A DNA stretch of 64,000 nt, taken from positions 186,001 through 250,000 of the forward strand of contig PNNB01000015.1 in NCBI GenBank assembly GCA_013823985.1, in the 5' to 3' direction. The stretch is from Sphingopyxis sp. Lineage in GTDB: Bacteria > Pseudomonadota > Alphaproteobacteria > Sphingomonadales > Sphingomonadaceae. Made by a program: the position numbers and the translations under genes. Shown piece after piece: positions 1 to 6,507 of this stretch. Within the stretch, counting starts at the first letter, position 1; the number at the start of each line of letters is the position of its first letter. Below the pieces are notes generated by a model, which ran no database searches, had not been told where the DNA came from, and saw nothing but the letters and a program-made list of their open reading frames with translations.

Positions 1-56
1 GTTTACCATGATTGACAAGAAACGGGGCCAAGGCAGTCATCCGACAGGAAAAAAGC

Positions 57-1088
57 ATGGTAACGTCAACAGCACAAGCACCGGCAAAATTTGAAAAGCC
101 CCTCACCATAGAGGACATGCTGATCGGCAAAAGTCCTATCATGGGTACCTTGCGTGACATGGTGCGCCGGGTTGCTAACTCCTCTGCTTCGGTCATGATC
201 TGCGGCCCATCCGGCTCTGGCAAAGAAGTAGTTGCTCGCGCAATACACAATGCCAGCCCACGTGCCTTAAAACCCTATGTCGCACTCAATTGTGGCGCTA
301 TTCCGGCAGAATTGATTGAATCGGAATTGTTCGGTCACGAACGTGGTGCATTTACCGGCGCACAAACACGCCGGACTGGCCATTTCGAAAATGCCGACAA
401 GGGCACGCTATTCCTCGACGAAATCGGTGACATGCGCTTCGATATGCAAGTCAAGCTGCTTCGCGTTCTCGAAGACGGCCTCATCTCCCGCATCGGCGGC
501 AACAGCAACATCCCGGTTGATGTCCGTATCATTTCGGCAACCCACCAGAAGATCGATAAAGCGATCCTGGACGGCCGTTTCCGCGAAGACCTGTTTTTCC
601 GCCTGGGAGTTGTCGTCCTGCAAGTGCCTGACCTCGCCCAGCGGGTCGAAGACATTCCCCAGTTAATCGCACATTTCCAAAAGGGCCGCACCGGACAAAT
701 CTGTCATTTTGATGCCGATGCCCTGCAACGTTTGTCCATGCATGACTGGCCGGGCAACGTCCGTGAATTGCGCAATGTGATTGAACGCGCCAATATCCTG
801 TTCGGCGGCGAAACGATCGATGCCTTTGGCGTCGACCAATTGCTCGGCAAAACAATGCCCAAGCTTGCACCTCTTCCTGTTCTTCCCGCGGTAGAAAGCG
901 CACCTGTATCGTTCAACGCACCGATTGACCTTAAAGCACAAGTTGAGCGCATGGAGTTGGAGCGTATCCAGATGGCACTGCAGCATGCGGAAGGCGTGAT
1001 TTCGGAAGCAGCCCGTCTGCTAACGCTGAAGCGCACAACCCTGATCGAGAAGATGCGCAAATACCGTCTTGAGAAAATTGCTGCCTAG
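57..1088 (+). CDS. sigma54-dependent transcriptional activator without receiver domain
   Basis: A bacterial enhancer-binding AAA+ activator of 343 aa that would remodel the sigma54 closed complex. Visible are Walker A (GPSGSGKE, about residues 50-57), the sigma54-contacting loop GAFTGA (97-102), Walker B (TLFLDEIGD), an arginine-finger stretch (FREDLFFRL) and a C-terminal Fis-type helix-turn-helix (SEAARLL...TTLIEKMRKY). Only about 25 residues precede the AAA+ domain, so there is no receiver, PAS or GAF input domain, as in PspF-type activators. I chose the ATG at 57 because AGGAAAA lies just upstream; an in-frame TTG at 12 has no ribosome site. Its targets are unknown. A consensus sigma54 promoter does exist at 52911-52926, but NtrC is the more obvious activator there. 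Confidence 0.88.
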   Translation: MVTSTAQAPAKFEKPLTIEDMLIGKSPIMGTLRDMVRRVANSSASVMICGPSGSGKEVVARAIHNASPRALKPYVALNCGAIPAELIESELFGHERGAFTGAQTRRTGHFENADKGTLFLDEIGDMRFDMQVKLLRVLEDGLISRIGGNSNIPVDVRIISATHQKIDKAILDGRFREDLFFRLGVVVLQVPDLAQRVEDIPQLIAHFQKGRTGQICHFDADALQRLSMHDWPGNVRELRNVIERANILFGGETIDAFGVDQLLGKTMPKLAPLPVLPAVESAPVSFNAPIDLKAQVERMELERIQMALQHAEGVISEAARLLTLKRTTLIEKMRKYRLEKIAA

Positions 1089-1354
1089 TAAAATTCCACC
1101 AGTGGCACTTCATCACGGCGCCGATATTGCCGGTCTTGCTGTTTGACCTCAGAGGCGCGGGGCTCGGCCGAGACCGGTTCGGCCCGAATGATCTGGACGG
1201 TTGCCGTACCAACACGACTCACGCGCGCAGGCGGCGTCGGTGCCGTAGCGGGGGTCGCAGCCAATAGCAGAGGCAAAAGGGCAAACACCGTCAAAGGTAA
1301 ACGCTGCTTTAACCATGCGGCGCAAGTCGAATAGAGGGTGAAAGCCCTGATCAT
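1085..1354 (-). CDS. small secreted or membrane-anchored hypothetical protein
   Basis: A protein of about 89 aa, convergent with the sigma54 activator and overlapping its stop by 4 bp. The N-terminus has a hydrophobic segment (LPLTVFALLPLLLAATPATA) that looks like a signal peptide or anchor, followed by a Pro/Ala stretch and a basic, polar C-terminus ending VPLVEFY. I do not recognise a family with certainty; the tail resembles short conserved sphingomonad proteins. ATG 1354 is preferred over the upstream TTG at 1366, with GGGGG close before it. The function is unknown. Confidence 0.55.
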   Translation of the reverse strand: MIRAFTLYSTCAAWLKQRLPLTVFALLPLLLAATPATAPTPPARVSRVGTATVQIIRAEPVSAEPRASEVKQQDRQYRRRDEVPLVEFY

Positions 1355-1497
1355 ACCCCCAAACAAACGACCAATGCGCCGGATTCTTTAAACTGTACCG
1401 TTCTGCAACAGACTTTCCGGCACATAGCGTTGAACAAAGGCTGTTGCGTGTGCTGGACCGCTTTGCTAGGGGCGCTCTCCTACCTGTCGAGGCGCGT

Positions 1498-1584
1498 GCG
1501 GCCATGGCGGAATTGGTAGACGCGCAACGTTGAGGTCGTTGTGGGCGAAAGCCCGTGGAAGTTCGAGTCTTCTTGGCCGCACCA
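1498..1584 (+). tRNA. tRNA-Leu (anticodon GAG)
   Basis: A class II tRNA of 87 nt including an encoded CCA. The acceptor arms GCGGCCA (1498-1504) and TGGCCGC (1574-1580) pair perfectly. The anticodon stem CAACG/CGTTG holds the loop TTGAGGT with anticodon GAG at 1532-1534. A long variable arm (GGGC-GAAA-GCCC) and the T-arm GTTCGAGTC complete the fold. It reads the CUC and CUU leucine codons. Confidence 0.97.
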
Positions 1585-1589
1585 GACAG

Positions 1590-2015
1590 TTATGTTCGCC
1601 CCAGCCGCGCGACGATTGTCACGAAAAATGCCGTGGACCATCCCAACAATAACAGGCCGTTGATGCCCTCGATTGCCGCAACCAGACGCCAGTCGGGATC
1701 AATGTAGCGGTCGTCAAAGCCGATACCGGCATAGCTGATGGTGGAAAAATAGACGGCAGTCTCGATATCGGTCACGGCACCGAGAGCTTCGAAGAGAAAC
1801 GCATAGAGCCATATTTCGAGGCCATGCAGCGTGAAAAGCCCGACAACGAGGGCAAGCGTAAAAAGCATTGTACGTGTGGACATGGCGGCCAAGTGATGCG
1901 CGCGCTCCACTTGAATTTCGTTGCGCAAACTCCGTCCCAACAGTGCCAGTCCCGCCCCGTGTATGACCACGGTGAGCAGGACGCTCAATGTCGAGACAAA
2001 GAGTTGAGCGAACAT
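1590..2015 (-). CDS. two-pore-helix ion channel family protein (Ion_trans_2-like)
   Basis: A 141 aa membrane protein with about three hydrophobic segments (residues 6-28, 49-75 and 108-136) and a re-entrant pore-like segment between the last two. The segment reads YFSTISYAGIG (about 89-99) where a potassium channel would have the TVGYG filter, so the ion selectivity cannot be assigned. It is the last gene of a three-gene minus-strand operon: its start lies 4 bp after the stop of the dksA-like gene, so translation is probably coupled. The role is unknown; it may be an ion leak or stress channel. Confidence 0.75.
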   Translation of the reverse strand: MFAQLFVSTLSVLLTVVIHGAGLALLGRSLRNEIQVERAHHLAAMSTRTMLFTLALVVGLFTLHGLEIWLYAFLFEALGAVTDIETAVYFSTISYAGIGFDDRYIDPDWRLVAAIEGINGLLLLGWSTAFFVTIVARLGRT

Positions 2016-2019
2016 CTAT

Positions 2020-2334
2020 CTACATACAGTCAGCGCACAATGTGGCCGTTGGCATCAACACCAGCCGCGCAGCGGAAATTGGCTCGCCGCAGGAATGGCA
2101 TTTGCCATATTGCCCCTGATCCAGACGGCCAAGCGCGGACCGGACGGATGCCATTTCCCGCAGGACGAGCGCGTCTTCGGCGGCAAGCGTGTCTTCATCT
2201 TCAATCTGGATGGCTTGCTCTTCGGAATCGGCGCTCATCGGTTGCGTCAGCTGGGCTTCAATCCGCCCAGCGCGCGATTCCAATTCCTCCAAACGGGCCA
2301 TAAGCTTCGCGCGAACGTCCGCCTCCCCGGTCAT
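2020..2334 (-). CDS. TraR/DksA family zinc-finger protein
   Basis: A 104 aa DksA/TraR-type protein. Its C-terminal zinc finger has four cysteines (C79-x2-C82...C100-x2-C103, KCHSCGEPIS...LCADC). The N-terminal half is a predicted coiled coil (LEELESRAGRIEAQLTQ). Family members bind in the RNA polymerase secondary channel and alter promoter kinetics, often with ppGpp. This one is shorter than true DksA (about 150 aa) and lacks its long coiled-coil arm, so it is nearer to the short DksA-like proteins. The start codon overlaps the stop of the YdcH-like gene (ATGA), which indicates coupling. Confidence 0.85.
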   Translation of the reverse strand: MTGEADVRAKLMARLEELESRAGRIEAQLTQPMSADSEEQAIQIEDEDTLAAEDALVLREMASVRSALGRLDQGQYGKCHSCGEPISAARLVLMPTATLCADCM

Positions 2335-2582
2335 GGCGCCACCTCGCTGGCTTTGAGCGCAAGTTGAACTGTGTCCAGTAGCGCCAAGCGTTCTTTCTTC
2401 AATTCCTCAGTCCTGTCTTCGGACGCAGGCTCAATACCACTGTCGATCCGGTGAATTTCGCGGTTGAGGACATGGTAGCGTTCGGCGAGTGCGGCAAACC
2501 GCTTGTCTTGCGTCTTTAACGCATGAATTTGTGCAGCGGCATCCGGGAATTCGTCGTGAAGCTCATGTGGCGTATGGGACAT
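2331..2582 (-). CDS. YdcH/DUF465 family protein
   Basis: An 83 aa, charged, helical protein (MSHTPHELHDEFPDAAAQIHALK...) typical of the DUF465/YdcH family, whose function is not known. ATG 2582 is chosen because AAGGAA lies at the right distance upstream; a longer reading frame to 2642 has no comparable site. It is the first gene of the operon with the DksA-like protein and the ion channel. Confidence 0.85.
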   Translation of the reverse strand: MSHTPHELHDEFPDAAAQIHALKTQDKRFAALAERYHVLNREIHRIDSGIEPASEDRTEELKKERLALLDTVQLALKASEVAP

Positions 2583-2813
2583 GTCATTTTCCTTGGTTAA
2601 AGCACGTAACAGGTTAATGGCTGAACGCACTTTAAGTTGCATTGCGCTAGATCAAGAACCGACGGCATGCAGAGGTGTTTCGCGATTTCGCGACAAACGG
2701 AGGCACCGAACCAAGGAACAATCCGCACATTCCCGGCTTTAGAAATCTCGAATTGCGTAAATCAGCCATCCCGAAATCCATTCGGGTCGCAATGAGCCGA
2801 ACGGAGAAACACG

Positions 2814-3503
2814 GTGCCCCTTGCTGAAATTGAAAAGCCTACAACCGAGATTACGGACCTGTTCGAGGATTTTGTCCGCGATGCAGCCTTCCCCTGCGTC
2901 GGTGCAAAGTCCGCCTTGAATAAGGGGCAGATGCACTTTGTTGTCGCAGATGACATTCGGTCGGCGTGGGATGATCTGCGGATCTGGCCCAAAATTGTGT
3001 CGCTTGCCAATTCCTACCGCAATGACCCGGTGCTGTTTCAAACGCTCGTCGTCATCTTCCGCAATAATGGCCCCTTGAGCGAACGGCGGTTCGAACGTGC
3101 GGTGTGGGACCGGCTGCAATCGCTGAGCGACAAGGATGACTGGCTCGGCCAGACCGTTGATCCCCGTATCAGCAACGATCCGGACGATCCCCATTTCGCG
3201 GTCAGCTTTGGTGGCGAGGCTTTTTTTGTTGTGGGTCTTCATCCCAATGCCAGCAGACCCGCCCGCCGCTTCGCCTATCCGGTCATGGTGTTTAACCTGC
3301 ATGACCAGTTCGAACAGTTACGCAATGCAGGCCGTTATGACCCGTTGCGCGATACGATTTTGAAACGGGACAAGGCCCTGGCCGGAACGATCAACCCGAT
3401 GTTGGCGCAACATGGCGATGCGTCGGCAGCCCGCCAATATAGCGGACGTCGCGTCGAAGACGGTTGGGTCTGCCCCTTCAGCCGGAAAGGCGCAGCGTCG
3501 TGA
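2814..3503 (+). CDS. YqcI/YcgG family (GntA-like) haem-dependent N-oxygenase
   Basis: A 229 aa member of the YqcI/YcgG family, recognised from the N-terminal FPCVGAKSALN-type block and the FPC/GG...FVVGLHPNASRPARRF region. Characterised members (GntA in guanitoxin synthesis, DcsA-type arginine hydroxylases) are haem enzymes that hydroxylate guanidino nitrogens. The start is GTG 2814 with GGAG about 8 nt upstream. The stop overlaps the GTG start of the DUF1989 gene (GTGA), so the two are co-translated. A small hairpin (CCCGAA/TTCGGG, about 2771-2787) lies in the leader. The substrate is an inference from the family and the neighbour. Confidence 0.82.
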   Translation: MPLAEIEKPTTEITDLFEDFVRDAAFPCVGAKSALNKGQMHFVVADDIRSAWDDLRIWPKIVSLANSYRNDPVLFQTLVVIFRNNGPLSERRFERAVWDRLQSLSDKDDWLGQTVDPRISNDPDDPHFAVSFGGEAFFVVGLHPNASRPARRFAYPVMVFNLHDQFEQLRNAGRYDPLRDTILKRDKALAGTINPMLAQHGDASAARQYSGRRVEDGWVCPFSRKGAAS

Positions 3504-4117
3504 ACAATCTGGAAATCCGGCCCCGGTCGGGCGTCGCGTTCACCATGAACAAGGGCGACCTGCTGACCGTGATTGACCCGCAGGGCGAACAGGTCGCCGA
3601 TCTGGTGGCCTATGCCCAAACCGATATTCGTGAAGTGATCTCGTCCGGGCGTACACTTGATTATGCGTCGCGGCTGTTTTTGACCACGGGCGACCCGCTC
3701 TATTCCAACCGCAGCAATGTGATGTTGACGATCGTCCATGACGATGTCGGCCGGCACGACTTTTTACTGACGCCCTGCTCAAAGGACACCTTTCGCATCA
3801 TCTATGGCGACACCAACCCGCATCAGGGCTGCTTTGGAAATCTCGCGGAGGCGTTGCGTCCTTTCGGAGTTGAGCCCGATGATATTCCCGTCGCCTTCAA
3901 TTGCTTCATGCATGTCGCGATTGACGGAAAAACAGGCGAGATATCGGTGCAACCACCACTCAGCCGCGCTGGCGAGGAAATCCGCTTTCGGGCGGAGATG
4001 GATTTGATCATCGGATTGACGGCCTGCTCCGCACTGCAGTCCAATAATGGTTCGTTCAAGCCCATATATTATTCGGTAACGCCTGCCGACGAACTTATTG
4101 CAGTGGAGCCCGTATAA
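3500..4117 (+). CDS. DUF1989 / urea carboxylase-associated family protein
   Basis: A protein of 205 aa of the DUF1989 family, to which the urea-amidolyase-associated proteins and the carboxyguanidine deiminase subunits CgdA/CgdB belong. Conserved cysteines occur in LLTPCSKDTF, HQGCFGNLAEAL and FNCFMHV; they could ligate metal or act in catalysis. I use GTG 3500, which overlaps the stop of the GntA-like gene by four bases (GTGA); a start 36 nt further up would lie inside that gene. There is no urea or guanidine carboxylase nearby, so the partner reaction differs from the classical guanidine route. The pairing suggests sequential attack on one guanidino compound. Confidence 0.83.
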   Translation: MNNLEIRPRSGVAFTMNKGDLLTVIDPQGEQVADLVAYAQTDIREVISSGRTLDYASRLFLTTGDPLYSNRSNVMLTIVHDDVGRHDFLLTPCSKDTFRIIYGDTNPHQGCFGNLAEALRPFGVEPDDIPVAFNCFMHVAIDGKTGEISVQPPLSRAGEEIRFRAEMDLIIGLTACSALQSNNGSFKPIYYSVTPADELIAVEPV

Positions 4118-4195
4118 AGATCACGGGTTTGCCCCATGAAACCTTTTTCCCTGCGTGATGTTTCCAAAGAACACAGCAGCAAGAGGAGATATGAC

Positions 4196-4327
4196 ATGAT
4201 CGATGAAACGAAAACGCCAGAGCGTCCGGTCGAAGAACCAAATGATTGGCCGGACGAAGTGCCCCCCGACCAGGGCGATGTAGATTTCCCCGGCGGCGCG
4301 CCTCAGGAACAGCCCGACGAGATTTAA
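4196..4327 (+). CDS. small acidic Pro-rich hypothetical protein
   Basis: A 43 aa frame beginning at ATG 4196 with a strong ribosome site (AGAGGAG, spacing about 7). The product is very acidic and proline-rich (ETKTPERPVEEPNDWPDEVPPD...), without hydrophobic core, membrane segment or cysteine, so it is probably disordered. It is followed after about 30 bp by a rho-independent terminator. I do not recognise a family. The good start signal and the terminator argue that it is a real gene. Confidence 0.55.
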   Translation: MIDETKTPERPVEEPNDWPDEVPPDQGDVDFPGGAPQEQPDEI

Positions 4328-4358
4328 CGCCGTTCTTTGGTTCGACAATGCGCAAGAA

Positions 4359-4393
4359 AAAACCCCCGATGGCAACGAGCCTTCGGGGGTTTT
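4359..4393 (+). terminator. bidirectional rho-independent terminator
   Basis: Perfect 11 bp arms AAAACCCCCGA (4359-4369) and TCGGGGGTTTT (4383-4393), with an inner GGC/GCC pairing. The A/T ends form U-tracts on both strands, so it can serve the small plus-strand gene and the convergent minus-strand gene ending at 4416. Confidence 0.85.
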
Positions 4394-4415
4394 ACTATTT
4401 GACGGCTAATATGTC

Positions 4416-4874
4416 TTAAGCACGGCCGGGCGTGAACGATGGGGGATCGCTCGCAGGAAATGACGCATCCGACATGTCGTCTACATCTTCCCATTCGTCG
4501 CCCGGATGATCCCGCATGGAATCAACGCCAGCATTGCGAGTCTGGTCGAAATTTTCGACATCGGTTTCATCGTCGGCAAATGCCGCAGAGAAATCGTCTT
4601 TCCACTCATTAGCTTTCGACAACCATTGATGGCGTGTCGCGTATAGACCGGCACCGACAGCAACACCAATGCCAACTGCGGAGACGACCGCAGTCAACCA
4701 CGTCGGTACTTCTGACGAGCGGGCTTTGCGAAACTTTCCGTCGCCTTTGCGTTTTGGCGTGACGCGATGGGATTTTGCGTTTGCGCTCCGCACTGCATGG
4801 GCACTGCCATTGGTGCTTTTGGTGCCAGTCTTGGCATTTTCGGAGTTCGATTTTGTTCGGGTCGCGGTTACCAT
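4416..4874 (-). CDS. single-pass membrane protein with FPASDPPS C-terminus
   Basis: A protein of 152 aa with three parts. The N-terminus is basic and Ser/Thr/Lys-rich and probably cytoplasmic. One transmembrane helix (WLTAVVSAVGIGVAVGAGLY) follows. The tail is acidic and ends DDMSDASFPASDPPSFTPGRA. The SFPASDPPS motif is found in many short alpha-proteobacterial proteins of unknown function. ATG 4874 has AGGAGA upstream. A possible EcfG-like -35 (GGAAC, minus strand 4936-4932) has a poor -10 (CGCTT), so stress control is only a guess. Confidence 0.68.
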   Translation of the reverse strand: MVTATRTKSNSENAKTGTKSTNGSAHAVRSANAKSHRVTPKRKGDGKFRKARSSEVPTWLTAVVSAVGIGVAVGAGLYATRHQWLSKANEWKDDFSAAFADDETDVENFDQTRNAGVDSMRDHPGDEWEDVDDMSDASFPASDPPSFTPGRA

Positions 4875-5011
4875 TTCTGCTCTCCTACGTGTGATGGGGT
4901 GGGAAGAGGAAAGCGATGCGCGGGCACTTAAGTTCCGGCATCCAACAACATTATTGCACGGTCGGTCGCCAAACAATCATATCAAATAATTCTCGACTTT
5001 CTTCCTGAACG

Positions 5012-5036
5012 GGAACCTAACGCTTCATTACTGGTT
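5012..5036 (+). promoter_or_regulatory. candidate EcfG (general stress) promoter
   Basis: GGAAC at 5012-5016 and GGTT at 5033-5036, separated by exactly 16 bases. This fits the alphaproteobacterial EcfG consensus GGAAC-N16/17-(C)GTT except for one base in the -10. It sits 27 bp before the glsB-like start, leaving room for a short leader with the GGGAGAA ribosome site. EcfG itself is encoded at 8215-8802. Confidence 0.65.
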
Positions 5037-5063
5037 CCCCCAACACCCAAAGGGAGAATTCAA

Positions 5064-5333
5064 ATGAACATCATTATATTATTGGTAGTTGGCGGCGTCA
5101 TTGGATGGCTGGCCAGTATTGTTATGCGTACAGATGGACAGCAGGGTATTTTTCTAAATATTGTTGTCGGTATTGTCGGTGCAATACTTGCTGGTTTCAT
5201 CATTACCCCGCTTATTGGCGGTGCCCCCATCACGAACGGCGCGTTCGACATTATGTCGCTCATCTCGTCTTTCCTTGGCGCCGTTGTTCTGCTCGCGATT
5301 GTTAATCTCTTCCGTCGCGGTCGGGTTCGTTAA
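5064..5333 (+). CDS. GlsB/YeaQ/YmgE family stress-response membrane protein
   Basis: An 89 aa, very hydrophobic protein with three membrane segments and regularly spaced glycines (VVGGVIGWLASIVM...GIVGAILAGFI...SFLGAVVLLAIVNLFRRG), the signature of the GlsB/YeaQ/YmgE (transglycosylase-associated) family. The family is general-stress induced; the molecular role is unknown. A GGGAG ribosome site precedes ATG 5064, and an EcfG-type promoter lies just upstream. It is probably co-transcribed with the lipoprotein gene 25 bp downstream. Confidence 0.9.
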   Translation: MNIIILLVVGGVIGWLASIVMRTDGQQGIFLNIVVGIVGAILAGFIITPLIGGAPITNGAFDIMSLISSFLGAVVLLAIVNLFRRGRVR

Positions 5334-5358
5334 ACATTTTTAATGGAGTGAATTGACT

Positions 5359-5664
5359 ATGAAGAAGAATATTTTGATCTTGTGCGGAGCTGTTTCCATG
5401 TTGGCTCTTGCGGGTTGCGATACCCCAGCAGAAAATGCCAACGAAGCTGCCGCCGAAAATATGGATGCGCAAGCGGATGCCACACGTGAGCAAGCCGATG
5501 CGACCGCTGATGCTATGGAAGACAAGGCTGACACCTTGGATACCAAGACCGACGGTGTAGATTCTGCCGCCGAACAGAAGATGGAAAATGATGCCCAGGC
5601 TGTTCGCGACCAAGCAGAAGTCAAGGCTGATGCCTTGGAAAACAAGGCAGACGCGAAAGACTAA
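5359..5664 (+). CDS. small alpha-helical lipoprotein
   Basis: A 101 aa protein with a signal peptide ending in a lipobox (MLALAGC, cysteine at about residue 20). The mature part is almost wholly made of Ala/Asp/Glu/Lys heptad-like repeats (ADATREQADATADAMEDKAD), so it should form a long helix or coiled coil, much like small Lpp-type or stress lipoproteins. ATG 5359 has TGGAG upstream. It follows the GlsB-like gene and is closed by a terminator at 5691-5718, giving a two-gene stress operon. Confidence 0.78.
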   Translation: MKKNILILCGAVSMLALAGCDTPAENANEAAAENMDAQADATREQADATADAMEDKADTLDTKTDGVDSAAEQKMENDAQAVRDQAEVKADALENKADAKD

Positions 5665-5690
5665 TTATCCGGTCTTTCCCCGACTTCAAA

Positions 5691-5718
5691 ACCCGCTGGC
5701 ATTGTCAGCGGGTTTTTT
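5691..5718 (+). terminator. rho-independent terminator
   Basis: Arms ACCCGCTG (5691-5698) and CAGCGGGT (5706-5713), loop of 7, followed by six T. It ends the glsB-like/lipoprotein operon and separates it from the convergent crp/fnr gene. Confidence 0.9.
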
Positions 5719-5721
5719 GTG

Positions 5722-6462
5722 TCAATCGTCCGAAAGATGGTGGAGATAGTTGGGGTTAAAGACGGCCAGCTTTTTCAGCCGCTCAAGATCCTTCACCTCC
5801 AACTGCCCGCGTTTTAAGCTGACATACCCCGTTCTGTTCAATTTAGCGATCGTTCGACTTACATGAGGCTGGGTCATTCCCAGGGCATCGGCAATGTCGA
5901 GCTGGGTTAAGGGGAAATCACACCGCTGTCCCTGCACAAGCCCCACGGTTTTAAGCCGCAGGTAAAGTTCGCACGCGAGATGGGCGACGCTTTCCAGCGC
6001 GTCACGTTGCCCGACGCTGACCAGCCATTCGCGCTGGATGGAATCGGTCACCAGCGATTCCCACCACAACGCGCGCAAAAGCTTTGGGTGCGCATCGCTT
6101 ATCTCTTCAAATTCTTTTGGCGCGAGGCGTGCATAGCGCACCGGCGTGATGGCCGAGATGGAATGATCCATCGCGTTCAATATGTAGACGTGCAGATCGG
6201 CAAGGTCGCCCGGCAGGAAAAAGGCCAATATCTGGCGGCGACCGTCCTCCATCATCTTATAGCGGCACGCCCAGCCATCGATAAGCAAATTCACGGTGCG
6301 TGGCTCATCACCCTCGGAAATGATGTCCTGCCCCCGATCGGCTGATGCCACCCGCCGGGATGCCATTTCGTTGATGGCATCCTCGCTGCCGCTGGATGTC
6401 CGCATGAATGCGTTCAATTTCGCGATCAGATATTGTCCGGGGTTTTCCAAATGATCGCTCAT
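5722..6462 (-). CDS. Crp/Fnr family transcriptional regulator
   Basis: A 246 aa regulator with an N-terminal cyclic-nucleotide-binding-type beta barrel (GQDIISEGDEPRTVNLLIDGWACRYKM...) and a C-terminal winged helix-turn-helix (LTQLDIADALGMTQPHVSRTIAKL, about 187-210). The FNR-type N-terminal cysteine cluster is absent (only C69 and two later cysteines), so it is unlikely to hold an oxygen-sensing Fe-S cluster. It may instead sense another ligand or act without one. It lies downstream of the general-stress kinase gene, with a separate 45 bp gap, on the same strand. Confidence 0.88.
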   Translation of the reverse strand: MSDHLENPGQYLIAKLNAFMRTSSGSEDAINEMASRRVASADRGQDIISEGDEPRTVNLLIDGWACRYKMMEDGRRQILAFFLPGDLADLHVYILNAMDHSISAITPVRYARLAPKEFEEISDAHPKLLRALWWESLVTDSIQREWLVSVGQRDALESVAHLACELYLRLKTVGLVQGQRCDFPLTQLDIADALGMTQPHVSRTIAKLNRTGYVSLKRGQLEVKDLERLKKLAVFNPNYLHHLSDD

Positions 6463-6507
6463 GTCGCCCGAAATGAACCTATTGCAAGAACACGTCTAGT
6501 GGCTTGC

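Noticed and set aside
2583..2813. Possible guanidine riboswitch before the GntA-like gene
   Set aside because: I looked for the ykkC-type and mini-ykkC (paired ACGR hairpins) features and found only a small CCCGAA/TTCGGG hairpin and a TCGCGA repeat; not enough to call one.
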